A stretch of 64,000 nucleotides of DNA from an uncultured Gemmiger sp. GTDB taxonomy: Bacteria; Bacillota; Clostridia; Oscillospirales; Ruminococcaceae. The position numbers and the translations under genes were made by a program. Positions 18,990 through 27,832 of the stretch are shown here, piece after piece (position 1 is the stretch's first letter; the number at the start of each line of letters is the position of its first letter). The notes beneath the pieces are model-generated. The model made no database searches and was not told where the DNA came from. It saw only the letters and a program-made list of their open reading frames with translations. The DNA lies in assembly GCF_934561205.1 (NCBI RefSeq), contig NZ_CAKTFU010000002.1, forward strand, positions 62,001-126,000, written 5' to 3'.

Positions 18990-20372
18990 ATGAGTTCCGC
19001 ATCCAAAACGCTGACGGAAGGCCCCCTGGCCAAGCAAATTTTGCTGGTCAGCCTGCCGCTGGCGCTGTCAAACCTGCTGCAGGTCTTGTTTAATATGTCT
19101 GACGTTGCCGTTGTGGGCCGCTTTGCAGGTTCCATAGCGCTGGGCGCGGTGGGTTCCACCAGTACCTTTGTCACGCTGTTTACCGGTTTTTTGATCGGTT
19201 TAAGCAACGGCATTAACGTTCTGGTGGCCCGCTATTACGGCGCTAAGCACCCAAAGGACGTTGACAAGACAGTGCACTCCGGTCTCCTGGTCAGCCTTGT
19301 GGCGGGCGTTGCTCTGCTGTTGGTGGGGCTGTTTGGCTCCCCTGCCATGCTGCGTTTGCTCAATACCAAGGCCGACCTGATGGACGGCGCGGTGCTGTAC
19401 CTGCGCATTTACTTTTTGGGTATGCCGGCGCTGGCGTTGTACAACTTCGGCAATGCCGTTTTCAGCGCCATGGGCGAAACCAAAAAGCCGCTGGCATACC
19501 TGAGCATTGCCGGTGTTTTGAATATTGCACTGAACCTGCTGTTCGTCATTGTGTTCCAACTGAGCGTGGCGGGCGTCGCGCTGGCCAGCACGATTGCGCA
19601 GTGCGTTTCCGCCGCCCTGATTTTGCGCGCCCTGACGAAGGTGCAGGACTGCTACGCCCTGAATTTTGCCAAAATCGGGCTGGATGCATCCATCACCCGC
19701 CGTATTTTGCTGCTGGGTGTGCCGGCCGGTTTGCAAAACGCGGTGTTTGCCATTGCCAACCTGTTTATCCAGGCGGGCGTCAACTCCTTCGACACGTTGA
19801 TGGTCAAGGGCAACTCGGCAGCAGCCAACGCCGATGCAGTGATTTACGACGCTATGGCAGCCTTCTATATGGCTTGCGCCAGCTTTATGAGCCAGAATTT
19901 CGGCGCCGGAAAGCTCGACCGCGTCAAAAAAAGCTACTTTATCAGCCTGGCCTATTCCTTTGGCTTGGGTCTTGTTCTGGGCGGTGGGCTGCTGCTGTTT
20001 GGGCGGCAATTCCTGAGCCTGTTCACCACCGAGGCCGCCGTTGTGGACGCCGGTATGAAACGCGTACAGGTCATGGCGCTGGCATACTGCATTTCGGCGT
20101 TTATGGACTGCACGATCGCCGCCTCGCGCGGGCTTGGCAAAACGGTGGGGCCCACGGTGATCGTGATCATGGGTTCCTGCGTGTTCCGCGTGATCTGGGT
20201 GTACACGATTTTTGCCCGTATCCACACCATTCCTGCGCTTTACCTGCTGTACCCCTGCTCTTGGGCTATCACGGCCGCCGCCGAGATCGTTTATTTTGTG
20301 TCCGCGTACCGTCACTCGGTGCAGATATTTGAGCAAAACAAAATTGCAGAAGAACTTGCCGTAAAAACCTAA
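18990..20372 (+). CDS. MATE-family multidrug/cation exporter
   Basis: Integral membrane antiporter of the MATE (MatE/NorM/DinF) family, 460 aa, with about 12 hydrophobic segments. The opening LAKQILLVSLPLALSNLLQ and the GRFAGSIALGAVGSTSTF block are typical. The first half (~to residue 230) repeats the fold of the second, as in MATE proteins. The ATG at 18990 has AGAGGGAG upstream; the reading frame open before it has no site. A TATAAT at 18945-18950 is the likely -10, but its -35 is poor. It stands alone between terminators. The substrate is unknown. Confidence 0.88.
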   Translation: MSSASKTLTEGPLAKQILLVSLPLALSNLLQVLFNMSDVAVVGRFAGSIALGAVGSTSTFVTLFTGFLIGLSNGINVLVARYYGAKHPKDVDKTVHSGLLVSLVAGVALLLVGLFGSPAMLRLLNTKADLMDGAVLYLRIYFLGMPALALYNFGNAVFSAMGETKKPLAYLSIAGVLNIALNLLFVIVFQLSVAGVALASTIAQCVSAALILRALTKVQDCYALNFAKIGLDASITRRILLLGVPAGLQNAVFAIANLFIQAGVNSFDTLMVKGNSAAANADAVIYDAMAAFYMACASFMSQNFGAGKLDRVKKSYFISLAYSFGLGLVLGGGLLLFGRQFLSLFTTEAAVVDAGMKRVQVMALAYCISAFMDCTIAASRGLGKTVGPTVIVIMGSCVFRVIWVYTIFARIHTIPALYLLYPCSWAITAAAEIVYFVSAYRHSVQIFEQNKIAEELAVKT

Positions 20373-20385
20373 TCAAAAAATAAAG

Positions 20386-20425
20386 CCGCCGCGGAACGAA
20401 ATTCATCGTTCTGCGGCGGTTTTTT
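20386..20425. terminator. Bidirectional terminator for the MATE gene and tRNA-Thr
   Basis: A 14-bp stem (CCGCCGCGGAACGA at 20386-20399 with TCGTTCTGCGGCGG at 20406-20419, one G-U pair). T6 follows on the plus strand and a T-rich run on the minus strand. It serves both the MATE gene and the tRNA that converges on it. Confidence 0.88.
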
Positions 20426-20500
20426 GGAGCTAGTAACAGGAATCGAACCTGCAACCTGCTGATTACAAATCAGCTGCACTGCCAATTGTGCTATACTAGC
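20425..20500 (-). tRNA. tRNA-Thr (anticodon TGT)
   Basis: Read on the minus strand, the 5' acceptor GCTAGTA pairs with TACTAGC. The D-arm contains AGCACAATTGGCAGTGC. The anticodon stem GCTGA/TCAGC carries loop TTTGTAA, giving anticodon TGT (codon ACA, Thr). The T-arm contains GGTTCGATTCC. Discriminator T is followed by an encoded CCA (20425-20427). The cloverleaf is complete. The promoter is at 20513-20541. Confidence 0.96.
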
Positions 20501-20512
20501 GGGAACTAAATT

Positions 20513-20541
20513 ATTGTACCATATTCCCCGCGCGTTGTCAA
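20513..20541 (-). promoter_or_regulatory. Promoter of tRNA-Thr
   Basis: Minus strand TTGACA (20536-20541), 17 bp, TACAAT (20513-20518). It lies 13 bp before the tRNA 5' end and overlaps the last codons of rsmA, so the tRNA can be made independently of the upstream operon. Confidence 0.82.
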
Positions 20542-21401
20542 TGGTCCGCCAGCATACTTTGCAGGGCGCAATAGTCCTGCAGGGTAAGCTGTTCCGGGCG
20601 GGCGGTGGCAGAAAGACCGGCGTCTGTCAAAGCCTGCATGACGGTGGCCTTAGGCAGATGCAGACCGTTGGAGATGGCGTTGGCGGCGGTTTTGCGGCGC
20701 TGCGAGAAGGCCGCCCGAATCAAGGCAAAGAATCCGGCCTCGTCCCCGTTGGGAACCTGCACAGGTGGGGTCTTGCGTACATCCAGCCGGATGACGGCGC
20801 TGGTCACCTTGGGGGCCGGGTAAAAGCTGCCGGGCTGTACGCTGAACAGCAGTTTCGGCTCGGCATAATACGCTACGGCATAGCTGATGGCTCCGGCCTC
20901 GCGGGTGCCGGGGGCGGCACACAGGCGCTGTGCGGCCTCCTTTTGCACCATGACGGTAATGTTGCGGATGGGCAGCTTTTCTTCCAGCAGGCGCATCAAA
21001 ATGGGGCTGGTGATGTAGTACGGCAGGTTGGCACAGACGGCCACCGGTTTATCCCCGAATTCTTCGGCAATCAGGGTGCGCAGGTCGACCTTGAGGACGT
21101 CCTCCAACACCAGCTTGAAGTTGTCGTATTCGGCCATGGTCTCGGCCAAAATCGGCGGCAGACGCTTGTCGACCTCAACGGAAACGACCTTGTCGGCGCG
21201 TTTGCAGAGCTGCTCGGTCAAGACGCCGACGCCGGGGCCGACTTCCAGCGCACCCCATCCTTCCGTGATACCGGCAGCCTCGGCTATGCGGGGGCAGATA
21301 CCGGGGTTAATGATAAAGTTCTGGCCGAAGCCTTTGGAAAGTTCAAAATCGTGCCGCGCACACAGGTCGCGGATCGTGGACATATCGGTAAGGTTCGGCA
21401 C
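20538..21401 (-). CDS. rsmA: 16S rRNA dimethyladenosine transferase RsmA (KsgA)
   Basis: Dimethylates the two adjacent adenosines in the 3' terminal loop of 16S rRNA using S-adenosylmethionine. It is 287 aa from the GTG at 21401. That start is preferred because AAAGGA sits 8 nt before it, whereas it touches the ATG at 21410; the resulting N-terminus (PNLTDMSTIRDLCARHDF) fits the family. Motif I is GALEVGPGVGVLTEQL, and the catalytic motif IV region is NLPYYITSPI. It ends a minus-strand group with the S41 homologue 21 nt upstream. Confidence 0.94.
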   Translation of the reverse strand: MPNLTDMSTIRDLCARHDFELSKGFGQNFIINPGICPRIAEAAGITEGWGALEVGPGVGVLTEQLCKRADKVVSVEVDKRLPPILAETMAEYDNFKLVLEDVLKVDLRTLIAEEFGDKPVAVCANLPYYITSPILMRLLEEKLPIRNITVMVQKEAAQRLCAAPGTREAGAISYAVAYYAEPKLLFSVQPGSFYPAPKVTSAVIRLDVRKTPPVQVPNGDEAGFFALIRAAFSQRRKTAANAISNGLHLPKATVMQALTDAGLSATARPEQLTLQDYCALQSMLADH

Positions 21402-21422
21402 AAAAAACATCCTTTCGGGAAA

Positions 21423-22637
21423 TCAGTTCAAGCCCGCAACCATCTGTGCAGCTGCAACGGCCTTGGAAATCTGCGGGTCGGTTTCAATGGTAAAGTCATA
21501 GTAGGAGTTCTGCTCATCGCTGCTCAGCGTGGCGTCTACATCGGGGGTCAGGCCGACGTCGTTCCAGGTCTGGGCCTCATTATCCTGCAAAATGCCTACG
21601 GTGATGACGGCGGCAGAACCGTCGGAGAAGCTCTGCGGGTCGCTCATAACAACACCCATGCCGGCGGTGACGGTGCCGACCAGTACGGCATCCCCCATCT
21701 TGCGCAGCGCATTGGCGAACAACTCAGCGCTGCCGGCGGTGCTGCCGTTGACCAGGCAGACAGCGGGCACGGACAGACAGGTCTCGTCGGACATGCGCAG
21801 GTCGGTGATGACACCGTCCTTGCCCTGTTGGCTGGCTATCAGGCCGGAGGGCAGGCAGTAGTCGGCCGCCACCAAGGCGGCGTTGAGGTTTTCACCGCTG
21901 TTGTCGCGCAGATCAAAAATCATGGCCTTGACATTGCTGTCCATCAGGGAATCCACGGCGGATTTGAACTCGCTGCCGGTGGTGCTTGCAAAGGAATATA
22001 TCCGCAGATAGCCCACCGAGTCGTTCAGGACCTGATAGGACACCGTGGGAGCTTTGTAGTTGGTGTGGACAATGTCAAGGGTCTGCTCCTCGCGCTGGGG
22101 GGTCAGGTAGCCGATGGTGGTGGTGGTGCCTTCCTCCCCCAGCAGGGCGGAGGTGATGGCATTGGTTTCGGTCATCTGACGGGTCGAGACACCGTTGATG
22201 GCGGTGATAAAGCCGCCGACCTCCAGTCCGCTTTCCCCTGCGGGCGAATTGTCGAACAGCCGAATGATGCGCGCATAGCCGGAGGACGCATCGTTGACGA
22301 CGGTAACGCCGATGCCGGTCAGCTTGCCGGACTCCACAGCCTGGCGCTCGCTGTTGGCCTTGGCGGAGTAGTAGCGGGCGTATTTGTCGCTGATGCCCAG
22401 CACATAACCGGCGGCAATGGTGTCGTTCAGGGTATCGTTATTGATGGTAAAATACTCGTTGGCGCGAACAAAACGGTCGATTTCCGACAGTTTATTATAT
22501 TGACGCTCCTTGTTTTTGACGCTGGACACCGTAGTGTTGAACATGTTCATGGAAACAACCATGGTCAGCGAAAAGGTTACGGCCATGGCGATCAGCGCAA
22601 TGGCCGCCGCCACACCGAGACTGATTTTTTTGCTCAT
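21423..22637 (-). CDS. S41 (C-terminal processing) peptidase homologue, probably inactive
   Basis: Secreted, membrane-anchored CtpA/Tsp-type protein of 404 aa: one N-terminal transmembrane segment (~6-30), a PDZ domain (~105-190, SPAGESGLEVGGFITAINGV) and an S41 core (~190-385). In active family members a Ser-Lys dyad is used, with Lys in a GKG motif about 25 residues after the Ser. Here the segment is VTAGMGVV, with Met at ~327 in place of Lys, and the Ser region reads STAGSAEL with altered spacing. I infer a protease that has lost or changed its activity. It follows the ftsEX/M23 genes, so a role in cell-wall hydrolase control is plausible. Confidence 0.82.
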   Translation of the reverse strand: MSKKISLGVAAAIALIAMAVTFSLTMVVSMNMFNTTVSSVKNKERQYNKLSEIDRFVRANEYFTINNDTLNDTIAAGYVLGISDKYARYYSAKANSERQAVESGKLTGIGVTVVNDASSGYARIIRLFDNSPAGESGLEVGGFITAINGVSTRQMTETNAITSALLGEEGTTTTIGYLTPQREEQTLDIVHTNYKAPTVSYQVLNDSVGYLRIYSFASTTGSEFKSAVDSLMDSNVKAMIFDLRDNSGENLNAALVAADYCLPSGLIASQQGKDGVITDLRMSDETCLSVPAVCLVNGSTAGSAELFANALRKMGDAVLVGTVTAGMGVVMSDPQSFSDGSAAVITVGILQDNEAQTWNDVGLTPDVDATLSSDEQNSYYDFTIETDPQISKAVAAAQMVAGLN

Positions 22638-22676
22638 ACAGGGAAACTCCTAACTTCGTGCGGTACTGCCGCAAGG

Positions 22677-22781
22677 TTATACCAGCGCAAAAATCACGCC
22701 GGAAAGCAGACCCAAAATCATAAATAGGGCGATAATCAGGCAAAAAATGCGAACCGACAGGCTGCGCTTATGCGGTTTCAT
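22677..22781 (-). CDS. 34-residue single-pass membrane peptide
   Basis: Short ORF from ATG (22781) to TAA (22677): basic N-terminus MKPHKRSLSVR, then one hydrophobic stretch (IFCLIIALFMILGLLSGVIF) and ALV at the end. A strong GGAGG sits 8 nt before the ATG. It lies 17 nt after the M23 gene and 39 nt before the S41 gene in the same orientation, so it belongs to the ftsEX operon. No family is recognised. The good ribosome site and clean membrane topology make it more than a chance ORF. Confidence 0.65.
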   Translation of the reverse strand: MKPHKRSLSVRIFCLIIALFMILGLLSGVIFALV

Positions 22782-22798
22782 ACAGGATGCCTCCGTTT

Positions 22799-24007
22799 TT
22801 AAGAAAGATAGTTCATAACGTTGGTCAGCACGCCGTTGACCTTCATTTCCAGATGCAGGTGGTTGCCTGTGGAATAGCCGGTCGAGCCGACATGGCCCAG
22901 CACGGTACCGCGGCTTACCTGCTGCCCCACGCTGACGGCGGGGGTGCCGTTCATGTGGGCATACAGCGTGGAGTAGCTGTTGCCGTTGGAATCGGTGCCG
23001 TGGTAGACCTGCACATAGTAGCCCCAGCTGTAATGGTAGGCGGCGGCGGTAACGACACCGGCCTCTACCGAGTAGATGTCGGTGCCGCCGGGGGCTGCAT
23101 AGTCGGTGCCGCGGTGTCCGTTGCCGCCGAAATAGCAGGAAACGTACTTATAGGTAGCCAGCGGCGGGCCGAAGTTCAGCGAGCAGGTAATGGAAGAATT
23201 GCCGTACTGCTTGTTGGCGGCGTTCAGGATGGCATCCAACTCGGCGGCCTTGGCGTCCACCAGCTTGTTCATCTCGGTCTGCGCCTCTTTGGCGGCAGCC
23301 TCGGCGGCCTGGGCCTCGGTCAAATCGGCGTTGGCCTGCTGAATACTGCCCTGCAGCTCGTTCTTTTTCTGCTGCAAAGCATCCTGCTGCTCCTGCATGG
23401 CGGCACGGGCGGTCTCCAAATCGGTCTTGGCCTGCTCCAGGTCGGCTTTCTGCTGCTCCAGAGCGGCATGTTCGTCCTCCAGCTGCTGGCAGATGGCCTG
23501 ATCCTTGGCGGTGATTTGCTCCAGCGTCTGGGCAAAGGTCAGGAGCTGATACAGGTTGGTGGCACTGGAAAGCAGGGCGATGGAGCCGCCGTCGTTGAGC
23601 ATCTGCATGGCACCCATGCGTTCTTTGAAATCGGCCCAGCGTCGGTCAAATTCGGCCTGCTTGGCGACCAGCTCGTCCTCCTTGACGGAGATCTCGTCCT
23701 CTTTGTCGTGAATTTCGTTGTCCAGCTCGCCGATTTGCCCGGCGATCAGGTTGATCTGGTTTAAAATGGTGGCTTTTTGTTCCTCCAACTGCTTTTTGAT
23801 GGCCTCGGCGTTGGCGGTGTTGGACTGTGCTTCTTTAAGCTGCTGGTTGATGGTATTCAGCTTTTGCTGTAGGGCGGCCAGTTCCTGGCGTACCTGCGCC
23901 GTGCTGGCTGCACTGGCGGAGGGCAGGTAGGAAAAGGCTGCCGAGACCGTCAGGCAGACCGCCAAAAGGCCGGAAAGCAGCTTTTTTGTGCGGGGTGAAA
24001 ATTGCAT
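22799..24007 (-). CDS. M23 peptidoglycan hydrolase with coiled coil (EnvC-like)
   Basis: Secreted murein endopeptidase of 402 aa: signal peptide (to about residue 35, SASAA), a long coiled coil (~38-280, rich in Q, E, A) and a C-terminal LytM/M23 domain. Zinc ligands appear intact: HRGTD gives His and Asp, and NHLHLE gives the final His. It is therefore probably catalytic, unlike E. coli EnvC. In this gene order the coiled coil is expected to contact FtsX, and FtsEX ATP cycling would gate cell-wall cleavage at division. The ATG at 24007 has AGAGG 10-12 nt upstream. Confidence 0.88.
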   Translation of the reverse strand: MQFSPRTKKLLSGLLAVCLTVSAAFSYLPSASAASTAQVRQELAALQQKLNTINQQLKEAQSNTANAEAIKKQLEEQKATILNQINLIAGQIGELDNEIHDKEDEISVKEDELVAKQAEFDRRWADFKERMGAMQMLNDGGSIALLSSATNLYQLLTFAQTLEQITAKDQAICQQLEDEHAALEQQKADLEQAKTDLETARAAMQEQQDALQQKKNELQGSIQQANADLTEAQAAEAAAKEAQTEMNKLVDAKAAELDAILNAANKQYGNSSITCSLNFGPPLATYKYVSCYFGGNGHRGTDYAAPGGTDIYSVEAGVVTAAAYHYSWGYYVQVYHGTDSNGNSYSTLYAHMNGTPAVSVGQQVSRGTVLGHVGSTGYSTGNHLHLEMKVNGVLTNVMNYLS

Positions 24008-24021
24008 ATTGTAAGGACCTC

Positions 24022-24927
24022 TTAAACGTTCAAATGCTTGCGGATGCTGGTGGCTGTGCCGATGCCGCACAAAATAAAGCCCAGCAGTGCAAAGCCGGCC
24101 ACAATGTAATACCAGACGTCCGTCAGCGGAACAAGCTGCCCGCCCAGCATCTGCGACAGGTTGGACGGGTTTTCGGCATACCAGCGGGTCAGGGCATAGT
24201 AGGCCCCGCAGATGACGCCGGAGGCAATAGCGGCCGACAGCAAACCGGACGTCACACCCTCGACAAAGAACGGGAACCGAATAAAGCCGTTGGTGGCACC
24301 TACCAGCTTCATGATGCCGATTTCCTTGCGGCGGTTAAAGACGGTGATTTTAATGGTGTTGTTGATGACCACAATACTGACGATGGCCAGAATCAGAACC
24401 ACGGTGTAGCTGGCATAGCTGACGACCTTTTGCAGGGATACAAACATGTTGGCCATGTCCAGCGGGGCATTGACCTGATAGACACCGTCGATATTGACAA
24501 GCTCGCTGCGCACAGCTGCGATGTTATCGGGGCTGTCCACAACAACGCGGTAGTTGGGGTAAAAGGGGTTGTCGTTGGCGAAGGCCTCCTGCAGGTTGGT
24601 GTAATCCTTCAGCATGTCGCTGTAAATGTTCAGCACGTCCTGCGGCGAAACATAGGTCACGCCGGTAACGTGGGCCGTGCTGCGGATGGCGGCATCGGCG
24701 GCAGCCAGCTGCTCCTCGCTGGCGTCAAGATCCATGTAGACAACAGTCTCGTTCTGGTTGCCGATGTAATCGACCATGGCGTCCACATTGACACCCAGAA
24801 GATAGGCGGCACCGATCAGCAGCATGCAGACGGTCAGAACGCCCATGGAGGCAAAGGTCATAAGGCGGTTGGCACGCAGGTTGTGAAGCCCCTGCCCCAC
24901 CAGATAGGTAAAGCTGGAAAAACGCAT
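24022..24927 (-). CDS. ftsX: Cell division protein FtsX
   Basis: Membrane partner of FtsE, 301 aa, four transmembrane segments (first ~20-45, remaining three after ~170) with a large extracellular loop (~45-165) that in other bacteria binds a murein hydrolase. The C-terminal FtsX domain is clear ([31 protein letters not shown]). The ATG at 24927 follows GGGGAGG. It lies 14 nt after ftsE and 14 nt before the M23 hydrolase, its likely client. Confidence 0.95.
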   Translation of the reverse strand: MRFSSFTYLVGQGLHNLRANRLMTFASMGVLTVCMLLIGAAYLLGVNVDAMVDYIGNQNETVVYMDLDASEEQLAAADAAIRSTAHVTGVTYVSPQDVLNIYSDMLKDYTNLQEAFANDNPFYPNYRVVVDSPDNIAAVRSELVNIDGVYQVNAPLDMANMFVSLQKVVSYASYTVVLILAIVSIVVINNTIKITVFNRRKEIGIMKLVGATNGFIRFPFFVEGVTSGLLSAAIASGVICGAYYALTRWYAENPSNLSQMLGGQLVPLTDVWYYIVAGFALLGFILCGIGTATSIRKHLNV

Positions 24928-24941
24928 AATATCCTCCCCTG

Positions 24942-25691
24942 TTATTCTTCCCAATCGTCACGGTCGCGCATTGCCATGCGGGCAGCATACTCCTTGGCTA
25001 CCTCAGGGTGCGCGGTGTCGGATGCTACCATGCCGTCCGACAGGGTGATAACGCGGTTGTTGTATTTGGCGGCCAGCTTATGTACCAGTTCATGCTCGTG
25101 CGTGACGACCACCACAGTGATGTTTACCTTGTTGATGGCCTCAAACAGCTGCATAATGTCCATGGACATTTCGGGGTCGATGTTGCCGGTCGGTTCGTCC
25201 GCAATGATGAGCTTGGGGCCGTGGGCCAGAGCGCGGGCCACGGCAACACGCTGCTGTTCGCCGCCGGAAAGCTCGTCCGGCAGACGGTCGAGCTTATCTT
25301 CCAGCCCGACCAGGGAGAGGGCAAACGGCACGCGGGCCTTGATTTTTTTGGTGGAGATATTGGTCACGCGCATGGCAAAGGCCACGTTTTCGTAGACGGT
25401 CATGGTGGGAATCAGGCGGAAGTCCTGAAACACCACGCCCATCTGGCGGCGCAGATACGGCACCTTGCGGCGCTTGATCTTGGTAAGGTCCTGCCCGTTG
25501 ATAAAGACCTTACCCTCGGTGGGGCGCTCCTCCATCTGCATCAATTTCAGAAAGGTGGATTTGCCTGCGCCGGAATGTCCTAAGATAAAGACGAACTCGC
25601 CCTCGTCAATATGGATATTGATATCATCAAGCGCCAAATTTTCGGAATTATGGGTTTCGTATGTTTTGGAAACGTGTTCAAAATCAATCAT
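24942..25691 (-). CDS. ftsE: Cell division ATPase FtsE
   Basis: ABC ATPase of the FtsEX complex, 249 aa, slightly longer than the usual ~228 because of a C-terminal tail ([19 protein letters not shown]). Walker A is GHSGAGKST, signature LSGGEQQRV, Walker [13 protein letters not shown] and the switch His in VTHEHELV. The ATG at 25691 follows AGGAG. It is the first gene of the ftsE-ftsX-M23-small peptide-S41 group, with its own promoter at 25763-25791. Confidence 0.96.
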   Translation of the reverse strand: MIDFEHVSKTYETHNSENLALDDINIHIDEGEFVFILGHSGAGKSTFLKLMQMEERPTEGKVFINGQDLTKIKRRKVPYLRRQMGVVFQDFRLIPTMTVYENVAFAMRVTNISTKKIKARVPFALSLVGLEDKLDRLPDELSGGEQQRVAVARALAHGPKLIIADEPTGNIDPEMSMDIMQLFEAINKVNITVVVVTHEHELVHKLAAKYNNRVITLSDGMVASDTAHPEVAKEYAARMAMRDRDDWEE

Positions 25692-25762
25692 TTGGCAAAC
25701 TCCTGTGTAGGTTTGAACAATCTTGGGTAGGCCGTAATTTTGGGTACAGCCATACATATAGT

Positions 25763-25791
25763 ATTTTACTATTTTAGCGGCTTTACGTCAA
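25763..25791 (-). promoter_or_regulatory. Promoter of the ftsEX operon
   Basis: Minus strand TTGACG (25786-25791), 17 bp, TAAAAT (25763-25768), about 70 bp before the ftsE ATG. Confidence 0.75.
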
Positions 25792-25817
25792 GCGACAAAG
25801 GGCTTTGACAAAAAGAA

Positions 25818-25849
25818 AAACGGCGCTGTTATGCGTCACAGCGCCGTTT
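25818..25849 (-). terminator. Terminator after the PucR-type regulator
   Basis: A 12-bp stem AAACGGCGCTGT (25818-25829) / ACAGCGCCGTTT (25838-25849), followed on the minus strand by TTTTTCTTTTT. Confidence 0.88.
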
Positions 25850-25873
25850 GTGAATTTTTGTTAAATTATGTCA

Positions 25874-26959
25874 TCAATACTTGGCGGGGTTGGCGGACAG
25901 GTACTTTTTGACCATGAGCGCTACCTTAAAGACAATGGCATCGTCAAAGTTGCGCAGATCCAGACCCGTCAGCTTGCGAATCTTTTCCAGGCGGTAGACC
26001 AGCGTGTTGCGGTGTACAAACAGGCCGCGGCTGGTTTCGGAGACGTTGAGGTTATTTTCAAAGAAACGCTGGATGGTAAACAGTGTCTCGGCATCCAGGG
26101 AATCAATGCTCTCCTGCTTAAAGACCTCGCGCAGGAATGCCTCGCACAGGGTGGTGGGCAGCTGGTAAATCAGGCGGGCAATGCCCAGGTGGTCATAGCA
26201 GATGACCTGGCGCTCGGTGTCAAAGACTTTGCCGACTTCCATGGCGATTTGGGCTTCCTTAAAGCTGGAGGCCAGATCCTTGATGTTGCTGATGGGGGTT
26301 CCGATGCCCACCATCGCCTTGATGTAATGGTCGCCCTGCAGGGTGTCCACGATGGAGGCGGCGAGCTTTTCCATATCGCGGGTGCTGTTGTCGGGCTTGA
26401 TTTCCTTGACGAGGACGGTGTCGGTCTCGCTGATATTAAAGACGAAGTCCTTCTGCTTGTCGGGGAACAGCCCGCTGACAACGTCGTAGGCGGAGATATC
26501 GTTGCCGGAGGTGACGCGGATCAGCAGCACGACGCGCTGCACGTCGGAAATGAAGTGCAGTTCGCGCGCTTTGGCGTAGATATCGCCGGGCAGAATGTTG
26601 TCCAACACGACGTTTTTGATAAAGTTGGTCTTGTCAAACTTTTCGTCGTGGTACTGCTTGATGCACTGCAGGCTGATGGACAGCATAGCCGCAAACTGGG
26701 CGGCGGTTTCGTCGGTGCCCTCCACAAAGGCGGCGTAATCGTTGTGCTTGGCGTTGGAGAACTGGTGGTAAGAGTAGCCGTCCAGGATAAAGGTCTCCCC
26801 CGCAGCCTGGCTTACGGCAGCCACGCCGTCGCGCACCTCGCCGATCTGCCCCAGCTCAGAGCAGGAAATGACGGCACCGGTCTCATCTACAACACCGACA
26901 ACACGGTCCACAGCGTCCTTCATTTGATATACTACGTTCTGGAACACACGGTTTGCCAT
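25874..26959 (-). CDS. PucR/CdaR-type transcriptional regulator
   Basis: Regulator of 361 aa. The C-terminal ~60 residues are the PucR-family helix-turn-helix (FFENNLNVSETSRGLFVHRN, TLVYRLEKIRKLTG). The middle is a GGDEF-like CdaR region and the N-terminal third is a putative sensor domain with no membrane segment or signal. The ATG at 26959 follows GAGGAG, and the gene has its own promoter (27060-27088) and terminator. Members of this family control sugar diacid, purine or amino acid use; the neighbours do not say which here. Confidence 0.82.
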   Translation of the reverse strand: MANRVFQNVVYQMKDAVDRVVGVVDETGAVISCSELGQIGEVRDGVAAVSQAAGETFILDGYSYHQFSNAKHNDYAAFVEGTDETAAQFAAMLSISLQCIKQYHDEKFDKTNFIKNVVLDNILPGDIYAKARELHFISDVQRVVLLIRVTSGNDISAYDVVSGLFPDKQKDFVFNISETDTVLVKEIKPDNSTRDMEKLAASIVDTLQGDHYIKAMVGIGTPISNIKDLASSFKEAQIAMEVGKVFDTERQVICYDHLGIARLIYQLPTTLCEAFLREVFKQESIDSLDAETLFTIQRFFENNLNVSETSRGLFVHRNTLVYRLEKIRKLTGLDLRNFDDAIVFKVALMVKKYLSANPAKY

Positions 26960-27059
26960 AATCAGCAACTCCTCTTTTGGTATATTGTTGGCAGCGGAAA
27001 GCACTTTGGACAGTTTGCCCTATGTGAATCTGCCCGAAAACCGAATCAATCTAATGTAT

Positions 27060-27088
27060 ATTTTACACAATTCGCTTGACTTTTGCAA
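27060..27088 (-). promoter_or_regulatory. Promoter of the PucR-type regulator
   Basis: Minus strand TTGCAA (27083-27088), 17 bp, TAAAAT (27060-27065). About 100 nt of leader precedes the ATG. Confidence 0.68.
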
Positions 27089-27140
27089 CATATTTTACCG
27101 AATTTTGAAAGATTTTCTTGTACATTTTTGTTTTTCGCGT

Positions 27141-27174
27141 AAAAATATTACCGCCGCAAGGTTCTGCGGCGGTA
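27141..27174 (-). terminator. Terminator after the glycosyl carrier transferase
   Basis: An 11-bp stem TTACCGCCGCA (27148-27158) / TGCGGCGGTAA (27164-27174), followed on the minus strand by TATTTTT. Confidence 0.85.
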
Positions 27175-27206
27175 AAAACGTCCGTCATTTTGACGATGAG
27201 GCCGGT

Positions 27207-27827
27207 TCAGCGGTCGGATTTTTGCTTATTCTGCAAAGCACCGGTGCCGCCCTCCACAACGCCGCGACGCTTAAAAACATAGGTGACACTGTGGAAGAAA
27301 ATCTTAAAGTCCATGGCAAAGGTCACGTTGGCGGCATATTCACCGTCGTAGCGGACTTTTTCCGGAATGGACAGCTCATCGCGGCCGTTGACCTGCGCCA
27401 GGCCCGTGAGGCCGGGGCGTATGTCATTGGCGTGGACAGCGTCGCGCGCCTCGATCAGGTCATACTGGTTATACAGCGCCGGACGCGGGCCGATGACGCT
27501 CATCTGCCCAACGAGAATGTTGAAAATCTGTGGCAGCTCGTCCAGGCTGGTTTTGCGCAAAAAGGCACCGCTTTTGGTGATGTAGGCGTCTGGATTTTTC
27601 AAAAGATGGGTGGGTACATCGTGCGGGGTGTCCCCGCGCATGGTGCGGAATTTCAGGATGTTAAAGTGGGTCTTGCCCTTGCCCACACGGCGCTGGCGGA
27701 AAAACACCGGGCCGGGAGAGTCGAGCTTGATCCACAGCGCAACCAAAGCCATGGGGATGGCCAGCACAAAGATGCCGGCCAGAGAAAGCACAATATCCAG
27801 CAAGCGCTTGATGCAGTGGCGATACAT
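27207..27827 (-). CDS. Monotopic phosphoglycosyl transferase (PglC-like)
   Basis: Initiates a surface glycan by moving a sugar phosphate from a UDP-sugar to undecaprenyl phosphate; 206 aa, the size of the small PglC-type enzymes. One N-terminal re-entrant hydrophobic segment (~8-32) is followed by [17 protein letters not shown], the catalytic Asp-Glu pair in TSLDELPQ, and IGPRPAL and [15 protein letters not shown] prefer the ATG at 27827, because the ATG at 27836 is directly against the GGAGG. It follows the dehydratase gene with overlapping ends, so the two are made together. Confidence 0.9.
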   Translation of the reverse strand: MYRHCIKRLLDIVLSLAGIFVLAIPMALVALWIKLDSPGPVFFRQRRVGKGKTHFNILKFRTMRGDTPHDVPTHLLKNPDAYITKSGAFLRKTSLDELPQIFNILVGQMSVIGPRPALYNQYDLIEARDAVHANDIRPGLTGLAQVNGRDELSIPEKVRYDGEYAANVTFAMDFKIFFHSVTYVFKRRGVVEGGTGALQNKQKSDR

Positions 27828-27832
27828 AGGGG

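Noticed and set aside
20514..22727. 737-codon plus-strand frame across rsmA and the S41 gene
   Set aside because: It spans two well-supported minus-strand genes and the gap between them; Gly/Val/Gln-rich shadow product.
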